Source: Candidatus Nitronereus thalassa (GTDB lineage Bacteria > Nitrospirota > Nitrospiria > Nitrospirales > UBA8639). From it: DNA of 64,000 nt. Both the position numbers and the translations under genes were made by a program. Positions 38,201 to 45,118 of this stretch are shown here, piece after piece. The notes below the pieces were generated by a model, which ran no database searches, was not told where the DNA came from, and worked only from the letters and a program-made list of their open reading frames with translations. How positions within the stretch are numbered: position 1 is the stretch's first letter; each line of letters begins with the position of its first letter. The stretch spans positions 1,364,001 through 1,428,000 of the forward strand of contig NZ_JAQOUE010000001.1 of NCBI RefSeq assembly GCF_032191465.1, read 5' to 3'.

Positions 38201-40208
38201 AAAAGGATGGGTAGTTCGAGACAATGAATTTCGTCGAATTCGAAGTGAAGCCGGCCCAGCCGGCCCAGCAATCCTCGTATGGAAGAACTCTATAGATACT
38301 ATCATTCGGAGAAATTTAATTGTCGATAGTTGGAGGGGCATTGCTTTGGGATTAAGTGCTCCCAATTACCTATCCCGTGGTGGGGCCGGTGTCATCTACG
38401 ATCACCAAAATGGGCTTGTGGAAAATAACGTGATACTAGCCCTGAATGAACCTGCGGATGCCGCCATTGAGAATAATTACGCCCTAAATTCTCAAGTTCG
38501 ACATAACACAGTTTATTATAGTCCGGCTCTTTCTCATTCCGTGAGTTGGTCTATTGAATATCGTTTTGAGCCAACGACCGTGTCCCTGATTTCCAATTTA
38601 ACCAACCTTCCTATTCTTGCTCGCAGTCCTCAACCTACCCAAGAAGGTATGTTGCAGGGAAATATCACCGATGCTCAAGCCAACTGGTTCATCGACATCG
38701 GAACTGAACAATATCATCTTGCTCAAAATTCTCAAGCAGCCGCAGCCGTGACCTTTACTCTATATCGCGATGGTATACCGGTGGGAAGCACCACCTCGTG
38801 GAGTTACCAAGATTCATACTTGTCACCCTCGACCCTCTATAACTATACAGTGACAGCCCTCAGCGCCGGAGGCGAAGAATCTTCTCCCTCTAGCCCGGTT
38901 TCTGGGACTACTCTCGCACCGCAGGATTCTACCTACCCGCAGGTGGCAATTACCTCACCAGGGGCAGGAGAAATAGTTTCGGGAATTGTCACGGTATCTG
39001 CCACCGCCTCAGACAACATTAGCGTCCTCGGCGTCCAATTCCAACTAGATGGCCAGAACCTCGGGAATGAAGATACAACCAATACCTATAGTGCCGCGTG
39101 GGATACTTCGGCCACCTCGGCCGGCCCCCACACCCTCACAGCCATCGTCCGTGATGCCGCCGGCAATTCCACTACCTCGTCTCCTGTGATAATCACCATT
39201 GATAACGGAGGAAATTCCACAAACCCCGGTCCTTTGGCCATCACCAATCTCCAGGCACAAAGCGGAAAATCCTATCTTATTGGCCAGGCGCCAATCGCCA
39301 ACAACCAAATTGTCTACATCGATCGTTGGTATACGTTCGACGTGATTCCCTCTGTCCTCACGGGTGCCACCTATATCCAAACCGCCAATGATGATAATGG
39401 TTCAACCACGGACACCTTCCTAAGCTTTGATGTCAATCAACCCGTCACCGTCTACGTCGCTCACGACGACCGAATGACCACCAAACCTGCCTGGCTGAAC
39501 ACCTACACAGAGACCGGACAATCTTTACAGTTGCCGTACACGACATTGCACATCTATAGGCGCACCTTCCCCGCTGGCACCGTCACGTTAGGCGGCAATA
39601 GAATCGGTCCAGGGGAATTCACCATGTACACCGTCGCCGTAAAACCGGACGCGGCCCAGGTGCAAGACACCACGCCGCCGAGTGTCACCTCGATTAGCTC
39701 GCTGGTGGCCAATTCCGCCACCCAAGCCACCCTCTCCTGGGCCGCCGCCACTGATAATGTCGGTGTCGCAGGGTATAACATCTATCGCAATGGAATATTA
39801 CTCTCTACCACACCGGCATTAAACTATGTCGATTCGGGGTTAAACCCCTCGACGACTTATGACTATTCAGTTCAAGCCCTGGATGCTGCGGGAAATATTG
39901 CCGCCTTGTCATCTCCTAGCTCGGTGACCACCCCCAACCAGGGTTCGACCGGTAATGGAGGAACCGCCACATTATCTTGGCAGAAAAACACTGAAAATGA
40001 CTTGATGCTTTATATGGTGTATTACGGTACGGTTTCTCAGGTCTATGATCAATCCATTAATGTCGGCCTTACAACTACGCCCAATACCCCAAGTTATACA
40101 ATTACGGGATTAGCAGCAGGAACTTATTACTTTACCGTGCGAGCTGTGGATACTGCTGGGAATGCCGGACCAGCGGCTGCAGAAGCTGTAAAGGTCATAA
40201 TCAATTAA
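32268..40208 (+). CDS. Giant secreted multi-FnIII protein with nested beta-helix, c-di-GMP riboswitch controlled
   Basis: This 2646-residue protein has a signal peptide (about 1-28), so it is exported by Sec. Map: FnIII (30-112); repeat unit copies at 117-580, 581-1044 and 1045-1421. Each full unit is FnIII, a beta-sandwich of about 185 residues (opening VVAWKAPDQNPGG), FnIII, FnIII; copy 3 lacks the last FnIII. Then an Ig-like domain (1421-1510), module X (about 1511-1660), FnIII, an FnIII split around a beta-helix (1787-2159), Ig-like and module X again, and two FnIII domains. There is no sortase, PEP-CTERM or outer-membrane anchor at the C-terminus (ends VKVIIN). AAGGAGGAG precedes the ATG. 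It is probably a matrix protein or adhesin; the beta-helix could bind or cleave polysaccharide. Confidence 0.93.
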   Translation: MSHRSVVCTFYAFIIFTLLTLFPFQVFGANDGEVSLTWNLNGESDIFSYNLYFGTQSGNYNAPGSPISITHPQNSTTVTRLQTGQEYFFALTAIDQAGLQSPPSDEISTVVPGSIADTTPPSTPVLQSAVANSSTQATLTWAAATDNVGVTGYTLYRDNNPITTTSNLTFVDTTLSPDTTYDYFVMAHDAANNSSGASAPMAVTTTSAGDSSPVVAWKAPDQNPGGAWINSGWDNRTFRILLDGDSITRSGSTIQLTLQGRSSGSYTLQRVSLVQRDGNTLNGVDTSSRQVTFGGSWNSGVTVPAGQTVTSDPIAFDLVAGQDVFLTFWAPAGQPTAYYTIYTTGTNTSAWVIQGADQSSAIDWESFNIPSGQTRPYIYTAATLEVLSSGGTPADTTPPSVTSITSAVADSATQATLTWAPATDNVGVTGYTLYRNNNPITTTANLSYVDAQLSPSTTYAYTVVAHDAEENTSASSAAASVTTPALPDTTPPSTPIMQSAVANSSTQATLTWSAATDNVGVTGYTLYRDNNPVTTTANLSYVDSQLSPSTTYAYTVVAHDAENNDSAPSTAASVTTAAPADTTPPSTPVLQSAVANSSTQATLTWAAATDNVGVTGYTLYRDNNPITTTSNLTFVDTTLSPDTTYDYFVMAHDAANNSSGASAPMAVTTTSAGDSSPVVAWKAPDQNPGGAWINSGWDNRTFRILLDGDSITRSGSTIQLTLQGRSSGSYTLQRVSLVQRDGNTLNGVDTSSRQVTFGGSWNSGVTVPAGQTVTSDPIAFDLVAGQDVFLTFWAPAGQPTAYYTIYTTGTNTSAWVIQGADQSSAIDWESFNIPSGQTRPYIYTAATLEVLSSGGTPADTTPPSVTSITSAVADSATQATLTWAPATDNVGVTGYTLYRNNNPITTTANLSYVDAQLSPSTTYAYTVVAHDAEENTSASSAAASVTTPALPDTTPPSTPIMQSAVANSSTQATLTWSAATDNVGVTGYTLYRDNNPVTTTANLSYVDSQLSPSTTYAYTVVAHDAENNDSAPSTAASVTTAAPADTTPPSTPVLQSAVANSSTQATLTWAAATDNVGVTGYTLYRDNNPITTTSNLTFVDTTLSPDTTYDYFVMAHDAANNSSGASAPMAVTTTSAGDSSPVVAWKAPDQNPGGAWINSGWDNRTFRILLDGDSITRSGSTIQLTLQGRSSGSYTLQRVSLVQRDGNTLNGVDTSSRQVTFGGSWNSGVTVPAGQTVTSDPIAFDLVAGQDVFLTFWAPAGQPTAYYTIYTTGTNTSAWVIQGADQSSAIDWESFNIPSGQTRPYIYTAATLEVLSSGGTPADTTPPSVTSITSAVADSATQATLTWAPATDNVGVTGYTLYRNNNPITTTANLSYVDAQLSPSTTYAYTVVAHDAEENTSASSAAASVTTPALPDTTPPTVSITAPTSGATVQGTVTVTATASDNVGVLGVQFQLDGQNLGNEDTTNTYSAAWDTSATSAGPHTLTAIVRDAAGNSTTSSPVIITIDNGGNSTNPGPLAITNLQAQSGKSYLIGQAPIANNQIVYIDRWYTFDVIPSVLTGATYIQTANDDNGSTTDTFLSFDVNQPVTVYVAHDDRMTTKPAWLNTYTETGQSLQLPYTTLHIYRRTFPAGTVTLGGNRIGPGEFTMYTVAVKPETAQVQDTTPPSVPSITSAVANSANQATLSWAAATDNVGVTGYTLYRDNNPITTTSNLSYVDSNLAPASTYAYTVSAQDAQNNVSAKSPSLSVTTHPDSPSEPPGAPIIQAVQPNSDSQMTITWTPAINEVLAGVEGSVNLGSQAYCPTLDPPNTSQPILSIASGDVSDLLSKVSSAQPGSTILLADGVYALQSNQSLSINTPGLTIRSASGNREGVKISGGYNNITVKVDDITIADVTLDQPTNHNIQVQGELGITGTKIYNVHMLDAGQQFVKISAGDGTNGKFADNGLVACSLIEYSTFSKGTSISPPSYTNGVDLLAGKGWVVRDNEFRRIRSEAGPAGPAILVWKNSIDTIIRRNLIVDSWRGIALGLSAPNYLSRGGAGVIYDHQNGLVENNVILALNEPADAAIENNYALNSQVRHNTVYYSPALSHSVSWSIEYRFEPTTVSLISNLTNLPILARSPQPTQEGMLQGNITDAQANWFIDIGTEQYHLAQNSQAAAAVTFTLYRDGIPVGSTTSWSYQDSYLSPSTLYNYTVTALSAGGEESSPSSPVSGTTLAPQDSTYPQVAITSPGAGEIVSGIVTVSATASDNISVLGVQFQLDGQNLGNEDTTNTYSAAWDTSATSAGPHTLTAIVRDAAGNSTTSSPVIITIDNGGNSTNPGPLAITNLQAQSGKSYLIGQAPIANNQIVYIDRWYTFDVIPSVLTGATYIQTANDDNGSTTDTFLSFDVNQPVTVYVAHDDRMTTKPAWLNTYTETGQSLQLPYTTLHIYRRTFPAGTVTLGGNRIGPGEFTMYTVAVKPDAAQVQDTTPPSVTSISSLVANSATQATLSWAAATDNVGVAGYNIYRNGILLSTTPALNYVDSGLNPSTTYDYSVQALDAAGNIAALSSPSSVTTPNQGSTGNGGTATLSWQKNTENDLMLYMVYYGTVSQVYDQSINVGLTTTPNTPSYTITGLAAGTYYFTVRAVDTAGNAGPAAAEAVKVIIN
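32616..34007 (+). repeat. 1392-bp in-frame tandem repeat, copy 1
   Basis: First full unit (464 codons) inside the giant gene. It begins at GACACCACGCCCCC and encodes FnIII, a beta-sandwich module and two further FnIII domains. I found no base difference from copy 2 in the blocks compared. Confidence 0.95.
34008..35399 (+). repeat. 1392-bp in-frame tandem repeat, copy 2
   Basis: Second full unit, head to tail with copy 1 at an offset of exactly 1392 bases. It appears identical at the nucleotide level, which points to recent duplication or ongoing gene conversion. Confidence 0.95.
35400..36528 (+). repeat. 1392-bp tandem repeat, copy 3 (truncated after 1129 bases)
   Basis: Third unit, matching copies 1 and 2 until 36528, where the sequence switches from the third FnIII of the unit to an Ig-like domain. 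The break falls just after DTTPP, the linker that opens each FnIII, consistent with recombination at a shared linker. Confidence 0.93.
36610..37228 (+). repeat. 619-bp dispersed repeat in the giant gene, copy A
   Basis: Encodes the end of an Ig-like domain and module X (WYTFDVIPSVLTGATY, VTVYVAHDDRMTT). It matches copy B at 39022-39640 with a single difference seen near the left end. Offset 2412 bases, in frame. Confidence 0.92.
39022..39640 (+). repeat. 619-bp dispersed repeat in the giant gene, copy B
   Basis: Second copy of the block at 36610-37228, lying downstream of the beta-helix. Outside the block the two Ig-like domains are clearly diverged, so the match is not simply due to domain family. 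Confidence 0.92.
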
Positions 40209-40808
40209 ATTGGGAGAAGAGGCTAATCTCCAGCCCTTTTTCTCGACATACCAAGTCAGTATATGAATGGGAGTATTTGGGTAAGAGGATCTGGGCCACA
40301 TGGCTAGCTTCGTAGTTGCTGTTTTGAAAGCGCTGGATTGTTGTAGCAATCCAGCGCCTTCAATTTCAGATCATATATTCTTCATTGGCGACACAACCGA
40401 CCAAGTTTATGGCAAACCATTTTGACGGGACATTTTCAGCACACTGATAGCTGGTGCCTCCCTGAGCGCAGGATAGAAATTGGAATAGAATGACCACCAC
40501 CCAACGAAGTTGGATTCAACGATAAATGACTAGCTCTTATGGATTTAGCAATAGACCCCTGTTTGGAATTCCAAAGCGGCATACAAGGAGAGTTAGTTGT
40601 TGCAAAATGAATTCCTAGAATTAATGAGCTCATCACATCTTGACCTTACTCCTTATCCTCCAAACTTTTCGATAATTTTAATGTTGACTAGGATGATTTT
40701 TTTCTCCTTCAAGTCTTCCCCCTAAATTTGACAAAAACCCATCCAACCAAAACAGGATACAAAGCTATTTTTAAGTCGCTGGTTGGACGACGAGGTCATT
40801 TCACACGA
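40209..40808. other. Intergenic region between giant gene and convergent GT-C-like gene
   Basis: 600 AT-rich bases between convergent genes. It contains the long hairpin listed separately and, just after the giant gene, GGAGA/TCTCC (40213-40231) followed by CTTTTTCT, a weak terminator candidate. No coding frame is convincing. Confidence 0.5.
40324..40363. terminator. Long perfect-stem hairpin, possible bidirectional terminator
   Basis: GCGCTGGATTG (40330-40340) and CAATCCAGCGC (40347-40357) form a perfect 11-pair stem with a six-base loop, extended by five more pairs (TTGAA/TTCAA) after one mismatch. It lies between convergent genes, 120 bases after the giant gene's stop. The following bases are only mildly T-rich, so termination is inferred from position and stability. 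Confidence 0.5.
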
Positions 40809-42248
40809 TCAGACGGAAAAGCCTTGTGCTTTTACCAAAGGTTTGGGGTCGGCAAAACCAATGGCGAGCAATAGCAATCCAGAGACATAATGGTAGGGGT
40901 AAACAAAGGGATTAAAACCAATGAGGAGCAAGTACACCACACCGCAAAGCCGAAGGAAACGACCAGTGTCCATTGAACGATCCCGAATGATAAACCCAAA
41001 GAAAGCAAGCAATATCATTATTTGGATTGGTCTGGAAATTTCATAGAGTCCGAGATGATACAACAGCCCCGCAAAGGAAATTTGATTCAGGGGATTTCCC
41101 ATCTCCTTAATATGGGCAAGGCCTTTTGACTCAAAACCAAGGTACGTTTCGGTCAGAAAGTCAGGAGAAAACGCCCAGAATGGTCCAATAATCCCTAAGA
41201 AAATAACTACAGCAATTGTGCCGAAGCGAAGACTTTCGGAGAATTTTATCCTTAAGAGAAGATACACCGCCACTGGTGCGGCAATAAAAAGGGCCATTTG
41301 GCGAGTCGCCAATAATAAACCAAGAAGAATTGCGGCACCTATGAGACGCCCCTTCAAGAACACAACGCCAAAAGCTGCGGTGGCAAGCCAAAACGGCCAA
41401 ATGTGTCCATGGGCCACAAGGGGCACCACTACAGGAGAAAAAATAACGGGTAACAATGTGAGTCCAAGCACACGATGATCATACGTTCTGTGGAATCCTA
41501 AAAAGAGGAGGCCCACCAACCCACCAAGAGCCAACAAATTATACAATCGCATATCTAGGTCAAGCGCCACAGTGGGGAGATAACTAAGCCAAAGCCCTGG
41601 AAGATAATGAAACTCTAAGATAAACGTGCCAATGCTTTCACTTCTTTGCGCATAGGGGGTGGCCCCGTCCAAAAAGGATTCAATGCCCATGCGTACAAGG
41701 GGAAGCATATCAGCCTTTTCAATATTAATCGGCTCTACCACAACGATCGTTGTAAAATATAAGGCACCTACTAGGCCAAGAAATCTCCAAGCGCTATCCC
41801 AGGATTTCTTCAGGCCAACGGTACAGCCCCCACCAAGAACAAGTATAGCAAGTATTGTCCACGGCACCGGAGCTAGCCAATCCGAAAAAATATAGAAATC
41901 CATTAACAAAACAACAGCCATGACCCCAAAGACCCATTCGGACCGAAGAGAATCTTCATGATGGTCAATCTGCTCTTTTTCTTTCTGCCTTACATGGTCA
42001 TATCGGAGGCATACGAACACTGATGCAATGAGAAGCAGCAGAAATAAGGATGAAATAATCCCAAAATATAAAAAGGACTCTTCAAACCGCCAAGACAACC
42101 GGTAGAAAAATCCAATGAACAAACCTAAAGCAGCAACCACAGAGGCCAGAATCTCTGTCTGAAATGAACGGACTCGTCTCCCGACACTAATTGCCTTTTC
42201 CAACATTGACTTTGAATGCGTCTTTTCTTCCAACGCGCTGTGCATCAT
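40809..42248 (-). CDS. Polytopic membrane protein, probable GT-C type glycosyltransferase
   Basis: This 479-residue protein has about eleven hydrophobic segments. After an N-terminal cytoplasmic region and four membrane segments there is a loop with ADMLPLVRMGIESFLDGATPYAQR, the kind of acidic, aromatic first external loop seen in lipid-phosphate-sugar-dependent GT-C enzymes. ATRQMALFIAAPVAVY and FNPFVYPYHYVSGLLLL fit that superfamily loosely. It would transfer sugars from a polyprenyl carrier on the periplasmic side. AGAGG precedes ATGATG. It is convergent to the giant gene. The superfamily assignment is moderate; the substrate is unknown. Confidence 0.6.
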   Translation of the reverse strand: MMHSALEEKTHSKSMLEKAISVGRRVRSFQTEILASVVAALGLFIGFFYRLSWRFEESFLYFGIISSLFLLLLIASVFVCLRYDHVRQKEKEQIDHHEDSLRSEWVFGVMAVVLLMDFYIFSDWLAPVPWTILAILVLGGGCTVGLKKSWDSAWRFLGLVGALYFTTIVVVEPINIEKADMLPLVRMGIESFLDGATPYAQRSESIGTFILEFHYLPGLWLSYLPTVALDLDMRLYNLLALGGLVGLLFLGFHRTYDHRVLGLTLLPVIFSPVVVPLVAHGHIWPFWLATAAFGVVFLKGRLIGAAILLGLLLATRQMALFIAAPVAVYLLLRIKFSESLRFGTIAVVIFLGIIGPFWAFSPDFLTETYLGFESKGLAHIKEMGNPLNQISFAGLLYHLGLYEISRPIQIMILLAFFGFIIRDRSMDTGRFLRLCGVVYLLLIGFNPFVYPYHYVSGLLLLAIGFADPKPLVKAQGFSV

Positions 42249-42866
42249 AGGTAAGGCCTCTTTAGCACAAGTTTTTATCTACCTCAAAACCATATACTTT
42301 TCGCTAATTCTGAAAAGTCATCGCTCAAAGGCAACAATGCTTTTCCTTTCTATCGGTTGCCGATAATCCCAACTTCACTGACATTGTTCATCCCAGCAAT
42401 GGTTTGATGCCACCAACTCCCTATCTACCTTTCAGGATTATCATTGGTAGAAGTGGGAGGCCCTTACCAACCAAGAAGTCTTCAGGTCGAGTTGTTTAAG
42501 GAAATTAATGTGGGAAATCTAAAAAAGGACGGTAAAAAAACCCACTGGGAGGTATGTCATGGAAAGCCACAAGAGAAACGGTGGTTCCCCAGATCGAAAA
42601 ATGAAAGTGGTGAGTTTTGATTCACATCAAGGGCGCACCAAAACTCCGCAACCTACAAGCTGCATGTCAATAGGGATCAATTAGGATAGTGAAGAGGAAG
42701 GACTTTGGGTAGGGAGGGAGAATTAAAGAAAGGTAAAAGAGGCGGGACTCAGAACATTTCACCATTTTTAAAGTGGAAGTTCCCGCTCTCGCTAGAGAGG
42801 GAAATACAAGCATTCAGGATAAATACCTTTGTAGAGGAAGGATCGAACAAAATACCACAGAAAATA
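42249..42866. other. Intergenic region between two minus-strand genes
   Basis: About 620 bases. It holds a small plus-strand frame with a good ribosome binding site (42559-42684) and a hairpin at 42780-42802 (TTCCC, one mismatch, CTCT / AGAG, GGGAA) without a T-tract. Otherwise nothing recognised. Confidence 0.5.
42559..42684 (+). CDS. Possible 41-residue small protein
   Basis: A plus-strand frame opens with ATG seven bases after GGGAGG and encodes MESHKRNGGSPDRKMKVVSF and 21 more residues, basic and Ser/Thr rich, ending at TAG. There is no recognisable domain, and the surrounding genes are on the other strand. The ribosome binding site is the main reason to list it; it may be chance. Confidence 0.25.
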   Translation: MESHKRNGGSPDRKMKVVSFDSHQGRTKTPQPTSCMSIGIN

Positions 42867-44120
42867 TTAATTCACAGTTAAACCCTGAACAGCAACGGGT
42901 GGAGTAGTATCAGATAATCCTCCGCCATCATGAGTCAAAGTAAATACATGGACCATGAGGGGACTCCCCTCTCGATGTTCTGTCACAAAAACACGTTGTG
43001 TCGCAGGATCATAAGCACCCCCAATCTTTGATTTATATGTTGTGGGGGCAAAAGGAAGTAGCAGCCGCCAAATCTCGTAAGGAGTAACATCCCAAGGTTC
43101 CACTTCACCATTCTTTGCTTTAAGTAAGTCTAGTGCATCATAGGCCCAAATTTGCGTCACATAAGGATACGCATGATTCCCTTTATAATCCCCTATCGGA
43201 TCATTGCATTCCGTAGGAGTTCCATAACAAAAAGGGCCAACCCCTTGCTGACCGAAAAATAATACCGTCCGGCTGTTGCGGGGAAATACCACTCCTTTAA
43301 CTTCGGATGTTCCATTAAAAATTGTACTTTCTTCTCCCCACTCATCAAGAGGATGTGTAGCGGGATAATACACAAGCGGTGTAGCAGGGACAGGATCTTG
43401 TTGCCCGAGATCAGCAGGATTAAAAACAAATGCCGCAGGGCCATAAGAACTACGACTAATGATTGAAATGCAGCAATTCCCCGTGAGGGCAGGACCACCA
43501 AAAGCCATTTGCCATTCGAGGGGAATATGCCCCATATATCCTGAAACGGTTCCTGCCATTTCCACATCTAACTTATACATTCCTTGAGCGTCACCTTGCT
43601 CAGACATATTTAAAGAGGAGGAAAAATGAGAAAACACTTGACTCCTATCTGCATCATAGTAGTCATAGGCTGTGCCATAGAGCTTATTGTTTAATACTAG
43701 TAGTCCACCAACATTAATTTTTCCATCATCCACAGTATACATTTTCCCTTCAGATGGATCGACAAAAGGCTGTAGGACAGAAGCAATAGGAAGGTTACTT
43801 TCTTCCGTTGTGATCACAGGATTCGGAATGCTTACTTCTGCGACCATTTGATGGTGATCATGCCCAACAAGAAAAAGCGAATCATTTCCAGGGTTATATG
43901 TTGCCACAGTCATAGCATAGCCAAAATTTGATCCTCCAATCGGACCAGGTGGCATTCGGAAGGACCCTTCAAATTTAAGGTGTCCTTGGTTCAACAAAAC
44001 AGCAGATTCCGGCACAGCAGCATATACTTTATTAATATTTAAATGCCCCCCCCATAGAGCCAAAGCAAGAAACCCCAGGATTCTCAAAGCCCTACCAAAG
44101 TTATATTTGGGTGTCATCAT
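42867..44120 (-). CDS. Secreted beta-rich protein of unknown function ending in an FnIII stub
   Basis: This 417-residue protein opens with a signal peptide (about 1-34, cleavage likely after KVYA). The mature part is rich in short beta-strand segments, with many Gly, Tyr and Asn (SLFLVGHDHHQMVAEVSIPNP, KLYGTAYDYYDADRSQ), and looks like a beta-propeller. It ends in SDTTPPVAVQGLTVN, which resembles the DTTPP linker opening each FnIII domain of the giant protein, then stops. The ATG at 44120 has GGAGG seven bases upstream; an in-frame ATG at 44180 would add 20 charged residues before the signal peptide. No function can be assigned. Confidence 0.75.
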   Translation of the reverse strand: MMTPKYNFGRALRILGFLALALWGGHLNINKVYAAVPESAVLLNQGHLKFEGSFRMPPGPIGGSNFGYAMTVATYNPGNDSLFLVGHDHHQMVAEVSIPNPVITTEESNLPIASVLQPFVDPSEGKMYTVDDGKINVGGLLVLNNKLYGTAYDYYDADRSQVFSHFSSSLNMSEQGDAQGMYKLDVEMAGTVSGYMGHIPLEWQMAFGGPALTGNCCISIISRSSYGPAAFVFNPADLGQQDPVPATPLVYYPATHPLDEWGEESTIFNGTSEVKGVVFPRNSRTVLFFGQQGVGPFCYGTPTECNDPIGDYKGNHAYPYVTQIWAYDALDLLKAKNGEVEPWDVTPYEIWRLLLPFAPTTYKSKIGGAYDPATQRVFVTEHREGSPLMVHVFTLTHDGGGLSDTTPPVAVQGLTVN

Positions 44121-45118
44121 TATGGAACCTCCAAAATTTTCATCTTCCCTTTCCCAAAACACAATACGTCTGCTCCGCACAACTAAAATTCCATCTCACT
44201 GCCTAACCCATGACTCGAGAGTGATGTATCCAAACAAACCATTCTGACTTTTGACTACCTTTGCATTGGGTTTTGGTTCTGGCAATCAACAAACCGCGAA
44301 CATAACATTGGGTGAGGTATACAGACTCAAAGGACGCCCTATTATCCTTAGTTTTTTGACTCTCAATTAACTTCTGTCAAAACTGAATAGACCTCAACGG
44401 CCTAAAGACCCTTCCTGAAATTCCTTCACACATTCAGCATTCGACTAGTTACATAATATCTTCGGCAAATTTTTGGGAAAAGCGAAGAGGGCAATGCCCC
44501 TCTCAAAACCAACCTGAATCAATAGAGCTTTACCCTCTCTGAACTCCGCCAAACTACAGAATTTTAAAGCAAGATCCTTGGGATGGCAGGCCTTTTTCTA
44601 CTTCAGCGGTCATTATTTGGGGTCGGCTGGAACAAATTGCCCAAGTGTGAACCCTCTTCGTTTACAGTTAAAGACCTCTTTAGTATCCTACGATAGCCCA
44701 ATTTTAGTCCTTTTTTAGTCCTTTTCAGTCGGCGAACACATAAAGGGTTTCACGAGGAGGATATGATTCTTCAGGTAGGCCTAAAAGGTATTGAAGATTG
44801 TTGGGTACTTTAGCCAGAATTGGGGGTTACCCTCTCAATCCTGCAAGACTTATTTGGAAGGATTAGCCCGTGGCGCTCCAAACTCTGGGTGTCCGAATAG
44901 CGTGAATGAACCCCAACATTAAGGACTAACTAAAGAGAGCACACAAAATAAGAATGCTGCTCATAATTTTCAGCAAAGCACTCAAACTTTTCAAAACACC
45001 AATTGTTACCAGCTTGAAACACGCTAAGGCTGCAATCAATGGTCAAAGGGATGATTGCCTGCGTTCTTCCCGTGACAACCATCCAGCCAGATAGGCAATA
45101 GATACCCTCACCAGAAAA
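44121..45118. other. Long AT-rich intergenic region
   Basis: About 1 kb without a convincing gene. On the minus strand, 44281-44296 reads as a sigma-54-like element (GG, ten bases, GC with TTGC intact). On the plus strand, GAGGAGG precedes an ATG at 44763, but the frame stops after 16 codons and then stays open for 28 more, which suggests a decayed gene or chance. Two short copies of TAGTCCTTTT lie near 44705-44726. Confidence 0.45.
44281..44296 (-). promoter_or_regulatory. Sigma-54-like promoter element upstream of the secreted beta-rich protein
   Basis: Read on the minus strand the bases are CGGTTTGTTGATTGCC: GG at -24, a ten-base gap, and GC at -12 within a full TTGC. The -24 box is otherwise poor (no GGCAC). 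It lies about 160 bases upstream of the gene at 44120. A target for PrsR or GlrR is possible but unproven. Confidence 0.25.

Noticed and set aside
42780-42802. Hairpin TTCCC...GGGAA as terminator of the secreted protein gene
   Set aside because: No T-tract on either strand after the stem and one internal mismatch; left only as a note in the intergenic entry.
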